A stretch of 64,000 bases of DNA, from assembly GCF_003121405.1 (NCBI RefSeq), contig NZ_QBUY01000021.1, positions 1-64,000 of the forward strand. Direction: 5' to 3'. Positions 26,868-36,633 of the stretch are shown piece by piece. The notes beneath the pieces were generated by a model. That model worked only from the letters and a program-made list of their open reading frames with translations, was not told the origin of the DNA and did not search any database. Positions within the stretch are counted from its first letter, which is position 1. Each line of letters starts with the position of its first letter. Source of the stretch: Paraburkholderia sp. C35 (lineage in GTDB: Bacteria > Pseudomonadota > Gammaproteobacteria > Burkholderiales > Burkholderiaceae). The position numbers were made by a program, and so were the translations under genes.

Positions 26868-28274
26868 TTACGATGCGCGCAACACGCTGGCCAGCGCGCG
26901 CGTCGGTTGCTGGTCGAGCGACAGCACGGCTTCGCAGATGCGATCCGCTTCGCCGCGCGATACGCTGCGCAGCGCGTTGTCGTAGAACTTCGCGACGATG
27001 TCGTCGTTGCTCAGCGGCCGGTCCGCCGAGCCGCGGTTGATCGCCTCGCGATGCACGAGACGCCGGCCATCGCGTGTGTAGACAATCACTTCGCCCGTGT
27101 AGTGGTGCGGGAAGGTCGTATCGGGATCCGCTTCGTGCGTCACGCGTGCTGCAAGTGCGCGCGTGGCTTCGTCGGCGAGTGCGGCAGGGTCGAGATCGTC
27201 GAGCGTGAAGCGGCCATGCAGCAGACCTGTCGCGACGATGTACGGAATGCTGAACTGCGCGTCATAGCTGTTCGAAGGCTTCTGCTTGTTCGCGACCGGT
27301 TCGCAGACAATCGGGATCGTCGCTTCCGGCACACGCGCGACCACGCGTTCGATTTCATCCGCACGCAAGCCGTGCTCGCGGAACAGCGCAATCGCCGCAT
27401 CCGACGATGCATGCGTGAAGTGACACGCGGGAATCGGCTTGAGCGACACATCGTCGATTTCCCACGTTTCACCCAGCCCTTGCGTGGCGAGCGCGAGATC
27501 CGGCGCTTCGGATGAATCCTTCAGATACAGCGCATACAAGCCGAAACGCCCTTCGTACGGCGCACCCGGACCGACGTAGCCATGCTTCGCGAGCGTCGCC
27601 GCCGTGCTGCCCGAGACTGCGGCCCAGCCTGGATGAAGACGCTTGGTCCACGCGCCGTCCTGCAGGAACTCGAGATTGCCCGATGCCATGGAGAGTGCGA
27701 TGCCTTGTGCATGTCGAGCCGCCTCCTCGTTCAGATTGAGCAGACGCGCAGCCCCCAGCGCGCAGCCGAACACCGCAGCCAGTCCGGTGGGATGAAAGCC
27801 GGCGTGATGAAAGCCGCTCTTTGCCGCTGCACCGACGCGCGTCGACACTTCCATTGCGCACAGATAGGCCAGCAGCAGATCGGCGCCGCTCGCGTTTTCG
27901 CGTTCAGCGAGGTTGAATGCGCATGGCAACGCACTCGCTGTCGAATGAATCACGCCGCGTGCATGCGTGTCGTCGAAATCGAGGCTGTGGATCAGCAGAC
28001 CGTTGAGCAGCATCGCGTCGCGCAACGCGAGCCGTTCGCGATGGCCGAAGACCGTTGCTCCGCCCGTGCCGAGTTCCTGCATCGCTGCAAGCGTCGACGT
28101 TGCGTACGGCAGGCCCAACGTCGCGTACGAGAGACCGATGCTGTCGAGCATCAGATGCTTCGCGCGTTCGCGCACGTCGCGCGGGACATCGTTGAGTTGC
28201 AACCGGGTCGTGAAAGCTGCGAGCCGTTGTGAAATGGTGTGTGCCTGCTGCTGCATCTCGTTGCGTGCGTTCAT
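26868..28274 (-). CDS. MmgE/PrpD family protein
   Basis: This 468-residue protein belongs to the MmgE/PrpD family, which includes 2-methylcitrate dehydratase, cis-aconitate decarboxylase and iminodisuccinate epimerase. Visible family features are LMLDSIGLSYATLGLPYA near 48, NGLLIHSLDFDDTHARGVIHSTA near 92 (conserved His-Asp cluster) and ASGNLEFLQDGAWTKRLHPGWAA near 195. The reaction is therefore probably a dehydration, epimerisation or decarboxylation on a di- or tricarboxylic acid. Its ATG overlaps the MFS gene stop (ATGA). An MmgE/PrpD gene also sits in the P. aeruginosa itaconate operon, which supports the overall assignment without fixing this enzyme's role. Confidence 0.88.
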   Translation of the reverse strand: MNARNEMQQQAHTISQRLAAFTTRLQLNDVPRDVRERAKHLMLDSIGLSYATLGLPYATSTLAAMQELGTGGATVFGHRERLALRDAMLLNGLLIHSLDFDDTHARGVIHSTASALPCAFNLAERENASGADLLLAYLCAMEVSTRVGAAAKSGFHHAGFHPTGLAAVFGCALGAARLLNLNEEAARHAQGIALSMASGNLEFLQDGAWTKRLHPGWAAVSGSTAATLAKHGYVGPGAPYEGRFGLYALYLKDSSEAPDLALATQGLGETWEIDDVSLKPIPACHFTHASSDAAIALFREHGLRADEIERVVARVPEATIPIVCEPVANKQKPSNSYDAQFSIPYIVATGLLHGRFTLDDLDPAALADEATRALAARVTHEADPDTTFPHHYTGEVIVYTRDGRRLVHREAINRGSADRPLSNDDIVAKFYDNALRSVSRGEADRICEAVLSLDQQPTRALASVLRAS

Positions 28275-29662
28275 CGCGTGGCTCCCTGGTGATTGAGCGA
28301 TAACTCATTGGCGGTGCCTTCTTCATCGGGCGATACGTCTTCCAGCGAGAACTGGTTCGCATCCACGCCCAGGCTCACGACGGCGATCACGAGCAGAAGC
28401 AGCACACCCGCCACCATGCCGAGCACGCCAAACAGGCCCCACTGCGCAAACAGGATCACGGCAGCGTATGACGTCAGCATCGACGCGATCCGTCCGCACA
28501 CGCCTGCCACGCCCGTGCCTCGCAAACGCAATGCAGTCGGGAACAGCTCCGGCACATAACCGAACAGACCCAGCGTGACGATGCCGAAGATGCAACTCAC
28601 CAGCGTGAAGCCCACGATCGCAATGGCCGCATTCACCGTCATCTGCGGATAGATGAAGCCGAGCACGATTGCGATGATGCAGTACATCACCAGCCCTTTC
28701 GCACGGCCCAGGCGGTCAGCTGTCAGATAGCCGAGCACGGCGCCGAACGGCGCGCCCAGCGACATCAGCGTGGTAAAGCCCAGCGAGGTCACCACGTCGC
28801 GGCCTTCGTGCACGAAGAACGTGGGCAGCCACGCGACGAAGCCATACACCGACACGTTCACGGCGACAGCCGTCAACGCCGCCGTCAACGTGCGGGCCAG
28901 CATGCCGCGGCGGAACAGCGCCGACAGCGGCACGCGCGGCACGACGAGGTTTTGCGTGCGGGCACATTCGGGCAGCGGACCTTTTTCGCGCGCCACTTCA
29001 GCTTCGATTGCGCTGACGGTCTGCTCCGCTTCCTGCGTGCGTCCCACCGACTCGAGCCAGCGCGGCGACTCCGGCATACGATGACGCAGCGCCCACACGA
29101 TCACCGCGCCGATGCCCGCAATGCCGAACATCCAGCGCCAGCCGAGATGCGGAATCACCAGATAGCCGACGCTCGTCGCGACCACCAGCCCCGAGTTGAC
29201 GATCAGTCCCAGCAGCGAAATCCAGCGGCCGCGATAACCTGGCGGAATGAACTCGCACAGCGTGCCCGCCGCGACGACCAGTTCCGCGCCCAGTCCGATC
29301 CCCATGATGAAGCGCGCGCCGATCAGCCACTGGATGCTCGGTGCAAACGCCGCGACGAACGACATCACGCCGAACAGCGCGAGATTGAACTGATACGACG
29401 AACGGCGGCCGAAGCGGTCGCCCAGATAGCCGGACAGACCCGCGCCGAGCACCATGCCGAGAAAGCCCGACGAAACGAACAGCGCGTTCAGTTGCAACGT
29501 GGAAAAGCCCGCCTTGAGCATCGCCGCCGACACGCCGCCCGCAAGGTAGATATCGAACGCATCGAGGCAGGCGCCCGCGCTGATGAGTCCGAGTATCTTC
29601 CAGTGAAAGCGTGCCATCGGCAGGCGGTCTAGCCGCGCGCCTGAGCTTACGAATTGACTCAC
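28271..29662 (-). CDS. MFS transporter, acid/proton symporter type
   Basis: This protein of 463 residues has 12 predicted membrane segments and major-facilitator motifs, including GYLGDRFGRRSSYQ in the loop between segments 2 and 3 and RFIMGIGLGAELVVAAGTLCEFIP with the sugar/aromatic-acid transporter pattern. The GTG at 29662 is chosen as start because GGAG lies at a good distance upstream; the open frame extends to 29752 without a comparable signal. It is second in the operon after the MaoC gene and overlaps the MmgE/PrpD gene. It most likely imports the carboxylic acid that the CoA-transferase activates. Confidence 0.87.
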   Translation of the reverse strand: MSQFVSSGARLDRLPMARFHWKILGLISAGACLDAFDIYLAGGVSAAMLKAGFSTLQLNALFVSSGFLGMVLGAGLSGYLGDRFGRRSSYQFNLALFGVMSFVAAFAPSIQWLIGARFIMGIGLGAELVVAAGTLCEFIPPGYRGRWISLLGLIVNSGLVVATSVGYLVIPHLGWRWMFGIAGIGAVIVWALRHRMPESPRWLESVGRTQEAEQTVSAIEAEVAREKGPLPECARTQNLVVPRVPLSALFRRGMLARTLTAALTAVAVNVSVYGFVAWLPTFFVHEGRDVVTSLGFTTLMSLGAPFGAVLGYLTADRLGRAKGLVMYCIIAIVLGFIYPQMTVNAAIAIVGFTLVSCIFGIVTLGLFGYVPELFPTALRLRGTGVAGVCGRIASMLTSYAAVILFAQWGLFGVLGMVAGVLLLLVIAVVSLGVDANQFSLEDVSPDEEGTANELSLNHQGATR

Positions 29663-29769
29663 AGTTGTCTCCGGTACTGTGACGGTGAACCGCGCCTCAC
29701 GCCGCTCTGCGGCAGCTATGTCGGCGATGCGGTATGAACGGCGGGCATGCATGGCCCGCCATCGGGAAT

Positions 29770-30273
29770 TCAGTCTTCAGCCGTGCCGTGACCGCGCTTC
29801 GCGATCAGCGCCGAGCGGATGTAGTCGAGCACCGGCTTGCCGTCCTGATTGAAAGCGCGCGTATGAACCGTGACGATGCCTTGCGTCGGGCGCGACTTCG
29901 ACTCGCGCACTTCGAGCACTTCGGATTCGGCATACAGCGTATCGCCAGCAAACACAGGGCCCGTCAGGCGGATTTCCTTCCAGCCGAGATTCGCAATGGC
30001 CTTGCCGCTGACGTCGTTGACCGACATGCCGAGCACGATCGCCACCGTCAGCCCGCTGCTCACCAGCAGCTTGCCGAACTCGCTCTTCGACGCGTGATGC
30101 GCATCGCAATGCATCGGATGGAAGTTCATCGTCAGCAGCGAGAACTGGATGTTGTCGGCGTCGGTGATGGTGCGGCCCGGCCGGTGTTCGTAGATGTCTC
30201 CTACCGTGAAGTCTTCGAGATACCGGCCATAGCTGGCCCGATAGCGCTGCTTGCCTACTCTGTCCGAATGCAT
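29770..30273 (-). CDS. MaoC-family hydratase (candidate itaconyl-CoA or mesaconyl-CoA hydratase)
   Basis: This 167-residue hot-dog-fold protein starts MHSDRVGKQRYRASYGRYLEDF and has the MaoC active-site region MNFHPMHCDAHHASKSEFGKLLVSSG (about 49-74) and GPVFAGDTLYAESEVLEVRESKS near 105. The N-terminal YLEDFTVGDIYEHRPGRTIT is typical of mesaconyl-CoA and itaconyl-CoA hydratases rather than fatty-acid hydratases. It would hydrate the unsaturated CoA ester to the 3-hydroxy ester that the CitE-like lyase cleaves. It is the first gene of the operon, with AGGAG upstream of the ATG and the palindromic operator 27 bases before it. Confidence 0.87.
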   Translation of the reverse strand: MHSDRVGKQRYRASYGRYLEDFTVGDIYEHRPGRTITDADNIQFSLLTMNFHPMHCDAHHASKSEFGKLLVSSGLTVAIVLGMSVNDVSGKAIANLGWKEIRLTGPVFAGDTLYAESEVLEVRESKSRPTQGIVTVHTRAFNQDGKPVLDYIRSALIAKRGHGTAED

Positions 30274-30299
30274 ATCTGCCTGCTCCTGTCTTAATTGTC

Positions 30300-30317
30300 A
30301 CTTTGTACGGACAAAGT
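30300..30317. promoter_or_regulatory. GntR-type palindromic operator upstream of the acyl-CoA operon
   Basis: ACTTTGT at 30300-30306 and ACAAAGT at 30311-30317 form a perfect seven-base inverted repeat around ACGG. The inner TTGTACGGACAA fits the GT...AC core favoured by HutC/FadR-type GntR proteins. It lies 27 bases before the ATG of the first operon gene, where a repressor would block transcription or initiation. The GntR protein encoded within the operon is the obvious partner. Confidence 0.55.
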
Positions 30318-30443
30318 ATCGGACGTGCGAAAGGACGCGTCAAGCGCGATGAGGCTACGGTAAACCCTGGGGAACGATGTTGACGGTGGGTTCCGGGATC
30401 GATCCGGAACGTGTGGAAAACCGGCGACGGCACGCAGGCGCGT

Positions 30444-30469
30444 CACGCGCGACGGTCGTGTCGCGCGTG
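30444..30469 (-). terminator. strong hairpin downstream of the 6-phosphogluconate dehydrogenase gene
   Basis: CACGCGCGAC at 30444-30453 pairs perfectly with GTCGCGCGTG at 30460-30469 around a six-base loop, starting 19 bases after the stop codon. No T tract follows on the minus strand, so it may be an end-stabilising hairpin or a factor-dependent terminator. It separates this gene from the acyl-CoA operon promoter. Confidence 0.4.
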
Positions 30470-30487
30470 CGCTGCCGCTTTCTTCGA

Positions 30488-31510
30488 CTACCCTTTCGAA
30501 CCCGGCTTTTCCGCGTGACCGCCGAAGTCCTTGCGCATCGCCGACAGCACGCGATTCGCAAAATCCGCTTCGCCGCGCGACGAGAACCGCGCGAACAGCG
30601 CGGCGCTCAGAACAGGCACGGGCACGCCTTCGTCGATGGCGGCGTCGATGGTCCAGCGGCCTTCGCCTGAATCCGATACGCGGCCCGCGAAGTCCTGCAG
30701 ATTGCCGTCGCGCGACAGTGAGCCTGCGATCAGATCGAGCAGCCACGAACTGATCACGCTGCCGCGCCGCCACACTTCGGCGATATCGCCGAGATTCAGA
30801 TCGTATTGATAGAACTGCGGATCGCGCAGCGGCGAGGTTTCCGCGTCGATCTCGCGCGACTGCATGCCGGCGTTCGCGTGGCGCAGGATGTTCAAGCCTT
30901 CCGCGTACGCGGCCATCATGCCGTACTCGATGCCGTTGTGAACCATCTTGACGAAGTGGCCCGCACCTTGCGGCCCGCAATGCAGGAAGCCCTGTTCGGC
31001 CGTGCTGCCATCCTGCTGCCGTTCCGCCGAGCGCGGCGCAGCGCCGGCGCCCGGCGCGAGCGCGGCAAACACCGGTTCGAGATGCTTCACGATGTCCTTC
31101 TCGCCGCCGATCATCAGGCAATAGCCGCGCTCGCGGCCCGCAACACCACCGCTCGTGCCGACATCGACGTAATGCAAACCCTTCGCACCGAGTTCTTTGC
31201 CGCGCCGGATGTCGTCGTGATAGTGCGAGTTGCCGCCGTCGATCACGATGTCGCCGGGTTCCAGCAGCGGCACCAGTTTGTCGAGTGTTGCATCGACCAC
31301 GGCAGCCGGCACCATCAGCCACACGGCACGCGGCTTTGCCAGTTTGGCGACGAAATCTTCGAGCGATGTTGCACCCGCCACGCCCTCCTGTTGCAAACGC
31401 TGCACCGCAGCGGGCTGCACGTCGAACGCGATGCACTGCTGACCACCTGCCGTCAGACGCCGCACCATATCGGCGCCCATGCGTCCCAGTCCAATCATTC
31501 CAAGTTGCAT
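30488..31510 (-). CDS. gnd: 6-phosphogluconate dehydrogenase (decarboxylating), short NAD-type
   Basis: This 340-residue protein begins [19 protein letters not shown] with a Rossmann motif, then has [16 protein letters not shown] near 87, [22 protein letters not shown] near 114 and [23 protein letters not shown] near 175, with the catalytic Lys and the HNGIEY signature. The size is that of the shorter GndA/YqeC-type enzyme, usually NAD-linked, rather than the 470-residue NADP enzyme. It oxidises and decarboxylates 6-phosphogluconate to ribulose 5-phosphate. Residues 150-168 include an Ala/Gly/Ser/Gln-rich loop before the HCGP motif. It is a single gene, and no other pentose-phosphate gene is nearby. 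Confidence 0.9.
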   Translation of the reverse strand: MQLGMIGLGRMGADMVRRLTAGGQQCIAFDVQPAAVQRLQQEGVAGATSLEDFVAKLAKPRAVWLMVPAAVVDATLDKLVPLLEPGDIVIDGGNSHYHDDIRRGKELGAKGLHYVDVGTSGGVAGRERGYCLMIGGEKDIVKHLEPVFAALAPGAGAAPRSAERQQDGSTAEQGFLHCGPQGAGHFVKMVHNGIEYGMMAAYAEGLNILRHANAGMQSREIDAETSPLRDPQFYQYDLNLGDIAEVWRRGSVISSWLLDLIAGSLSRDGNLQDFAGRVSDSGEGRWTIDAAIDEGVPVPVLSAALFARFSSRGEADFANRVLSAMRKDFGGHAEKPGSKG

Positions 31511-32223
31511 GTGCTGCTCCTGACAATGAAGGTCAAATGAATTCGCGGATAGCTGCGTTGCACGCGCGGCGTCGAACCGGGCCGCCGATGCGCGAGGCTC
31601 GCCAACCGCACAGTGCGCTTCTACGAGAGCGCTTGTGGGCCCGAAAGTTCCGGCGGGACGCGCTACCGGCGCGCTTCGAGCCTCCGCGACGCCACGCCCG
31701 AACCCGTGCCCAGCTTCAGGCGCGTGCCACCTGATTTCAACATCCTTTCAATTTACACTATTAAACACGGCATAAATGGCCGATATCGACGTGTGCCTTC
31801 GGGCAATTCCTGCCGCTTTGAACGTACATCGAGAAGTCTTGCGCGCAGTGTCTCGCGATATGTTGCAACCATGTAACTCTAGTCTTGCAACTGACAGGTA
31901 CATTGATGCTCACGATGTTCGATCAACGCAAGCAGCCCTTTATTCTCAAGCCTCTGTGCACGATGCCTGACACCTGCGTCCCATCGCGCGACATGCTTCG
32001 AATGAATCGCCATGCACCGGGAGCGTTGATTTACGGCATATCCTTGATGCAGCATTACCGCTCATTACGGATTGCTTTGCAACGAAGCACCCCGAACGGT
32101 TGCGCGGTCTCAGCCTCACAATCTGCTTGCGGCTCGATAACAATTCGCCAAAGGAACGAGAGTGATAACGCATAACAATCCGCACAGGCTCAGCGCCTTT
32201 TTCATGCAAGGCGGGAGGAAGTC
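31511..32223. other. 713-base intergenic region between gnd and the RND efflux operon
   Basis: No convincing protein-coding frame, tRNA or repeat family is seen. The middle part (about 31740-31980) is clearly richer in A and T than the surroundings, as expected for promoters of the divergent genes. TTGCAAC occurs twice as a direct repeat near 31864 and 31894. The right end has GGGAGGAAGT, a strong ribosome-binding site for mdtA. Confidence 0.45.
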
Positions 32224-33486
32224 ATGAGCGAAGCCCTCACACAACAGCCGAAGCGCTCGCGACGCGGACTGATTGTCTTTGTCCTGATCGTGCTGGTGCT
32301 CATCGCGATCGTCGTGGTCCATCTGCTGACACGCAAGAAGCCGTCGCGCGAGACGCCGCCCATCGTCGTCACGGTGTCGAATGCAACGACCGGCTCGATG
32401 CCCGTCACGCTCAGCGAACTCGGCACGGTCACGCCGACGGCCACGGTCACCGTGCTGCCGCAACTGAGCGGCTATCTGACGGAAGTCGGCTATCACGAAG
32501 GCGATGAAGTGCAGAAAGGCCAGTTCCTCGCCCAGATCGACCCGCGTCAATATCAGATCAGCAAACAGCAGGCGGAAGCCGCGCTCGCGAAAGACCGCGC
32601 GTCGCTGGCGCAGGCGCGCGCCGATCTGGCGCGCTTCACGCAGTTGAACGAGCACAAGTCCATCGCGCAGCAGACCTTCGAGGACCAGCAGTTTCTCGTG
32701 CAGCAGGACGAAGCGACCGTCAAATCGGATATCGCCAATATCGCCCAAATCGATCTCGACCTCGCCTATTGCCACATCACCGCGCCCGTATCCGGCAAAG
32801 GGGGCTTGCGCCTCGTCGATCCGGGCAACTACGTGACGGCATCCTCGTCCACGGGCATCGTCGTCATCACGACGATCAAGCCGACCACGGTTCAATTCAC
32901 CGTGCCGCAAGACTCGCTTGCGAACATCGTCCAGCGGCTCAACACGGGCGCGAAGCTGCCTGTCACCGCGTATTCGAGCGACAACACCCGCGAGATCGCC
33001 ACGGGCACGCTGTACGCCGTGAGCAACCAGATGGCCACCGCGACGGGCACGGTCACCTTGCGCGCGACCTTCGCCAACGATAACGAAGCGCTTTTCCCCA
33101 ATGAGTTCGTCAACGTGAAGCTGCTGGTCGATACGTTGCAGGACGCCGTGCTCGTGCCGACGGCTGCCGTGCAGACGGGCGCGCCCGGCGACTTCGTGTA
33201 TCTCGTCAACGCGAACAACACAGTGTCCGTGCACAAGGTGACGATCGGACCGAGCGACGGCAAGAACACCGTGATCACGGCGGGTCTGTCGGCGGGTAAC
33301 ACCGTGGTGACGGACGGCACCGACCGGCTCAACGACGGCGCGAAGATCCAGCCGACGCACGGACGGCCTGGTGGATCGAAAGCGCCTGCGGCGGCGTCGG
33401 GTGCTGCTGGCGGTGAAGCATCGGGTGCCGCTGCAGGTGCCGCTTCGGGTGCAAGCGCAGCGTCGGACGCTGCCGCTTCGTCATAG
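32224..33486 (+). CDS. mdtA: RND efflux periplasmic adaptor subunit, MdtA type
   Basis: This 420-residue membrane-fusion protein has a cytoplasmic N-terminus, one membrane anchor (about 16-36) and then the barrel-sandwich and helical-hairpin pattern: VTVLPQLSGYLTEVGYHEGDEVQKGQFLAQID, a coiled-coil section around 115-175, and AYCHITAPVSGKGGLRLVDPGNYVTASSSTGIVVITTIKP. It links the inner-membrane pump to the outer-membrane channel. The C-terminal 50 residues are an Ala/Gly/Ser-rich tail of low complexity. GGAGG precedes the ATG. It is the first gene of a four-gene operon followed by two pump genes and an outer-membrane factor, the MdtABC-OMF layout. Confidence 0.92.
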   Translation: MSEALTQQPKRSRRGLIVFVLIVLVLIAIVVVHLLTRKKPSRETPPIVVTVSNATTGSMPVTLSELGTVTPTATVTVLPQLSGYLTEVGYHEGDEVQKGQFLAQIDPRQYQISKQQAEAALAKDRASLAQARADLARFTQLNEHKSIAQQTFEDQQFLVQQDEATVKSDIANIAQIDLDLAYCHITAPVSGKGGLRLVDPGNYVTASSSTGIVVITTIKPTTVQFTVPQDSLANIVQRLNTGAKLPVTAYSSDNTREIATGTLYAVSNQMATATGTVTLRATFANDNEALFPNEFVNVKLLVDTLQDAVLVPTAAVQTGAPGDFVYLVNANNTVSVHKVTIGPSDGKNTVITAGLSAGNTVVTDGTDRLNDGAKIQPTHGRPGGSKAPAAASGAAGGEASGAAAGAASGASAASDAAASS

Positions 33487-33501
33487 CAGGCACACGCGCC
33501 G

Positions 33502-36500
33502 ATGAACATCTCGCGTCTTTTTATTCTCCGGCCGGTCGCCACGCTGCTGCTGATGATCGCCGTCGTGCTGGTCGGCATTGTCGCGATGCGGGTGCTGCCC
33601 GTGTCGTCGCTGCCGAACGTCGACTATCCGACCATTCAGGTGCAGACCTTCTACCCTGGCGCGAGCCCGAGCGTGATGGCGACCACGGTCACGGCGCCGC
33701 TCGAAGTGCAGCTTGGTGAAATACCCGGCCTGCAGCAGATGACGTCGTATAGCTCCGATGGCGCCTCCGTCATCACGTTGCAGTTCGATCTCTCGCTGAA
33801 CCTCGATATTGCCGAGCAGAACGTCCAGCAGGCTATCAATGCGTCGAACAGCTAGCTGCCTTCGGGCCTGCCCGCGCCGCCAACCTACGCGAAGGTCAAC
33901 CCCGCCGACCAGCCGATCCTGACGCTCGCCGTCACGTCGAAGTCGATGTCGCTCACGCATCTCGAAGACGTCGCCAACAACCGGCTTGGCACGAAGATCT
34001 CGGAAGTGTCGGGCGTGGGCGTGGTGACGACGAGCGGCGGCAACGTGCCCGCGATCCGCGTCGAAGCGGACCCGCACAAGCTCGCCGCCTACGGCCTGAA
34101 TCTCGACGATCTGCGCACGCTGCTGAGCTACGTCAACGTGAGCCAGCCGAAGGGCAACTTCGACGGCCCCGATCTCGACTACACGATCAACGGCAACGAC
34201 CAGATCACCGATCCGAACGATTACCTGAACACGGTGATCGCCTATCAGAATGGCTCGCCCGTGTTCATGCGCGATGTCGCGCGCGTAAGCCAGGCCGCAC
34301 AGGACGTCGAGCGCGGCGCGTGGTACAACGGCTCGCCTGCCATCGTGCTGAACGTGCAGCGGCAGCCGGGCGCGAACGTGATCGCCACCGTCAACCAGAT
34401 CAAGAAGGTGTTGCCGCAACTCGAATCGACGCTCCCCGCCGGCATGCAGGTGACGGTGGTGTCAGACAGTACGGGCGTGATCCGTTCGTCCGTGTCCGAT
34501 GCCGCGTTCGAACTGATTCTCGCCATCGTGCTGGTGGTGGCCGTGATCTTCGTGTTCCTGCGCAACGTGCCCGCCACGCTGATTCCGAGCGTATCGGTGC
34601 CGGTTTCGCTGATCGGCACGCTGGCCGTGATGTATCAGCTGAACTATTCGATCGACAATCTCTCGCTGATGGCGCTGATCATCGCGACGGGTTTCGTGGT
34701 CGACGATTCGATCGTGATGATCGAGAACATCGTCCGCTATCTGGAGGAAGGCAAGACGCCACTCGAAGCCGCGCTGGAAGGCGCGGGCCAGATCGGCTTC
34801 ACGATTCTGTCGCTGACCATTTCGCTGATTGCCGTGCTGATCCCGCTGCTGTTCATGGGCGGCGTGATCGGACGGCTGTTCAGCGAATTCGCGGTGACGT
34901 TGGCCGTGACCATCGTGATCTCCGCCGTCGTCTCGCTGACCGTCGTGCCGATGCTCTGCGCGCGCATGCTGCGGGCGCAGGCCGAGCGTCATCCGAGCCG
35001 CTTCGAGCGGATCAGCGAGGGCCTGTTCGACAAGACACTGCATGCCTATGACCGTGGCTTGCGCTGGGTGCTCGATCACCAGTTGCTGACGTTGATCGTC
35101 TTTCTGGTGACGGTGGTGCTGACGGGCATTCTCTATGTGGTGATTCCGAAGGGACTGTTTCCGGTGCAGGATGTCGGCGTGATCGAAGGGATCAGCGTGG
35201 CCGACAACTCGGTGTCGTACAGCGCGATGGTCAACCGCCAGACCGCACTCGCCGATGAAATACTGAAAGACAAGGACGTGGTCTCGCTCACGTCGTATGT
35301 GGGCATCGACGGCACCAATTCGACGCTGAACAATGGCCGCTTCCTGATCAACCTGCGCGACCGCGACAAGCGCTCCGACACGGCGCAAGAAGTGGCGCGG
35401 CGGCTGCAGCAGGAAGTCGCGCACGTGCCAGGCGTCAAGCTCTACATGCAGCCCGAGCAGGATCTGACGCTCGACACCACCGTCTCGCCGAACCAGTACA
35501 GCTTCGTGCTGCGCGGCCCAAGCCAGCAGGCGTTCCAGAAGTACGTGCCTGCACTGATCGAGCGCATGAAGCAGATTCCGTCGCTCGCCGACGTACAAAG
35601 CGACATGAACACGGACGGCCTGAGCGTGAACGTCGAAGTGAACCGGCAGCTTGCGGCGCGCTTCGGCATCACGCCCGCGACCATCGACAACGCGCTCTAC
35701 GATGCACTCGGCCAGCGCATCGTTTCGACCATCTTCGAGCAGTCGAACCAGTATCGCGTGATTCTCGTCGCGAAGCCCGAGACGCTGCCCAATGTGCAGT
35801 CGATCGGCAACATCTATCTGCCGAGCCAGACCAGCAGTTCGGGACAGGTGCCGCTATCGGGCATCGCGAAGATCAACATCACGAAGTCGCCGCTCGTGAT
35901 CAGCCATCTTGCGCAGTTCCCATCGGTGACTGTCTCGTTCAACCTCGCGCCGGGTGCGTCGCTCAGCACGGCTGTGACGGCCATCCACGAAGCCGAGCGC
36001 GCGGTCAGTCTGCCGCCGTCGATCACGTCGTCGCTGCAAGGCGCGGCGCAGGCGTTCGAGGATTCGCTGTCGAGCGAGGTGTATCTGCTGATCGCCGCGC
36101 TGGTCGCCGTGTATATCGTGCTCGGCGTGCTGTACGAGAGCTTCATTCACCCGGTGACGATTCTCTCGACGCTGCCGTCCGCCGGCATCGGCGCACTGCT
36201 CGCACTGATGATCGCGGGCAGCGATCTCGACGTGATCGGCATTATCGGCATCGTGCTGCTGATCGGCATCGTCAAGAAGAACGCGATCATGATGGTGGAC
36301 TTCGCGCTCGAAGCCGAACGCGTGCATGGCAAGCCGCCGCGCGAGGCCATTTTCGAGGCGTCGCTGCTGCGCTTCCGGCCGATCCTGATGACCACGCTCG
36401 CCGCCATGCTCGGCGCACTGCCGATGCTGCTCGGCTCCGGTACCGGCTCGGAACTGCGCCGCCCGCTGGGTCTGGCGATCATCGGCGGGCTGACACTGAG

Positions 36501-36633
36501 CCAGATGCTGACGCTGTTCACCACGCCCGTCATCTATCTGTACTTCGACCGCATGGCGGCACGCGTGCGGCGCTGGCGCAACCGCAACACGCCTGACGCA
36601 CTGCCCGGCGACGAAGCGGAGGGCACGCGTTGA
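33502..36633 (+). pseudogene. mdtB: RND multidrug pump subunit, MdtB type, interrupted by an in-frame TAG
   Basis: From the ATG at 33502 the frame encodes the start of an RND pump ([39 protein letters not shown]), then meets TAG at 33853-33855, after AINASNS. The same frame continues without further stops to 36633, with LPSGLPAPPTYAKVNPADQPIL directly after it, so there is no frameshift. The full reading frame would give 1043 residues, the normal MdtB length. The remainder has all later RND features, such as the DD-containing segment-4 stretch (GFVVDDSIVMIE) and LYVVIPKGLFPVQD. As read, translation yields a 117-residue fragment; reinitiation at 33946 would lack the first membrane segment and part of the porter domain. 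It may be a real nonsense mutation, a suppressed stop or a base error. Confidence 0.85.

Noticed and set aside
30390..30410. GTTCCGG/CCGGAAC hairpin between gnd and the acyl-CoA operon
   Set aside because: The stem is short and lacks a T tract on either strand; a better hairpin at 30444-30469 lies closer to the gnd stop.
31511..32223. small frames and a possible RNA gene in the long gap before mdtA
   Set aside because: No frame has a ribosome-binding site or coding character, and no tRNA-like fold or conserved RNA element was recognised.
32116..33360. 414-residue frame antisense to mdtA
   Set aside because: mdtA has a clear fold and ribosome-binding site; the reverse frame has repetitive Arg/Asp/His composition.
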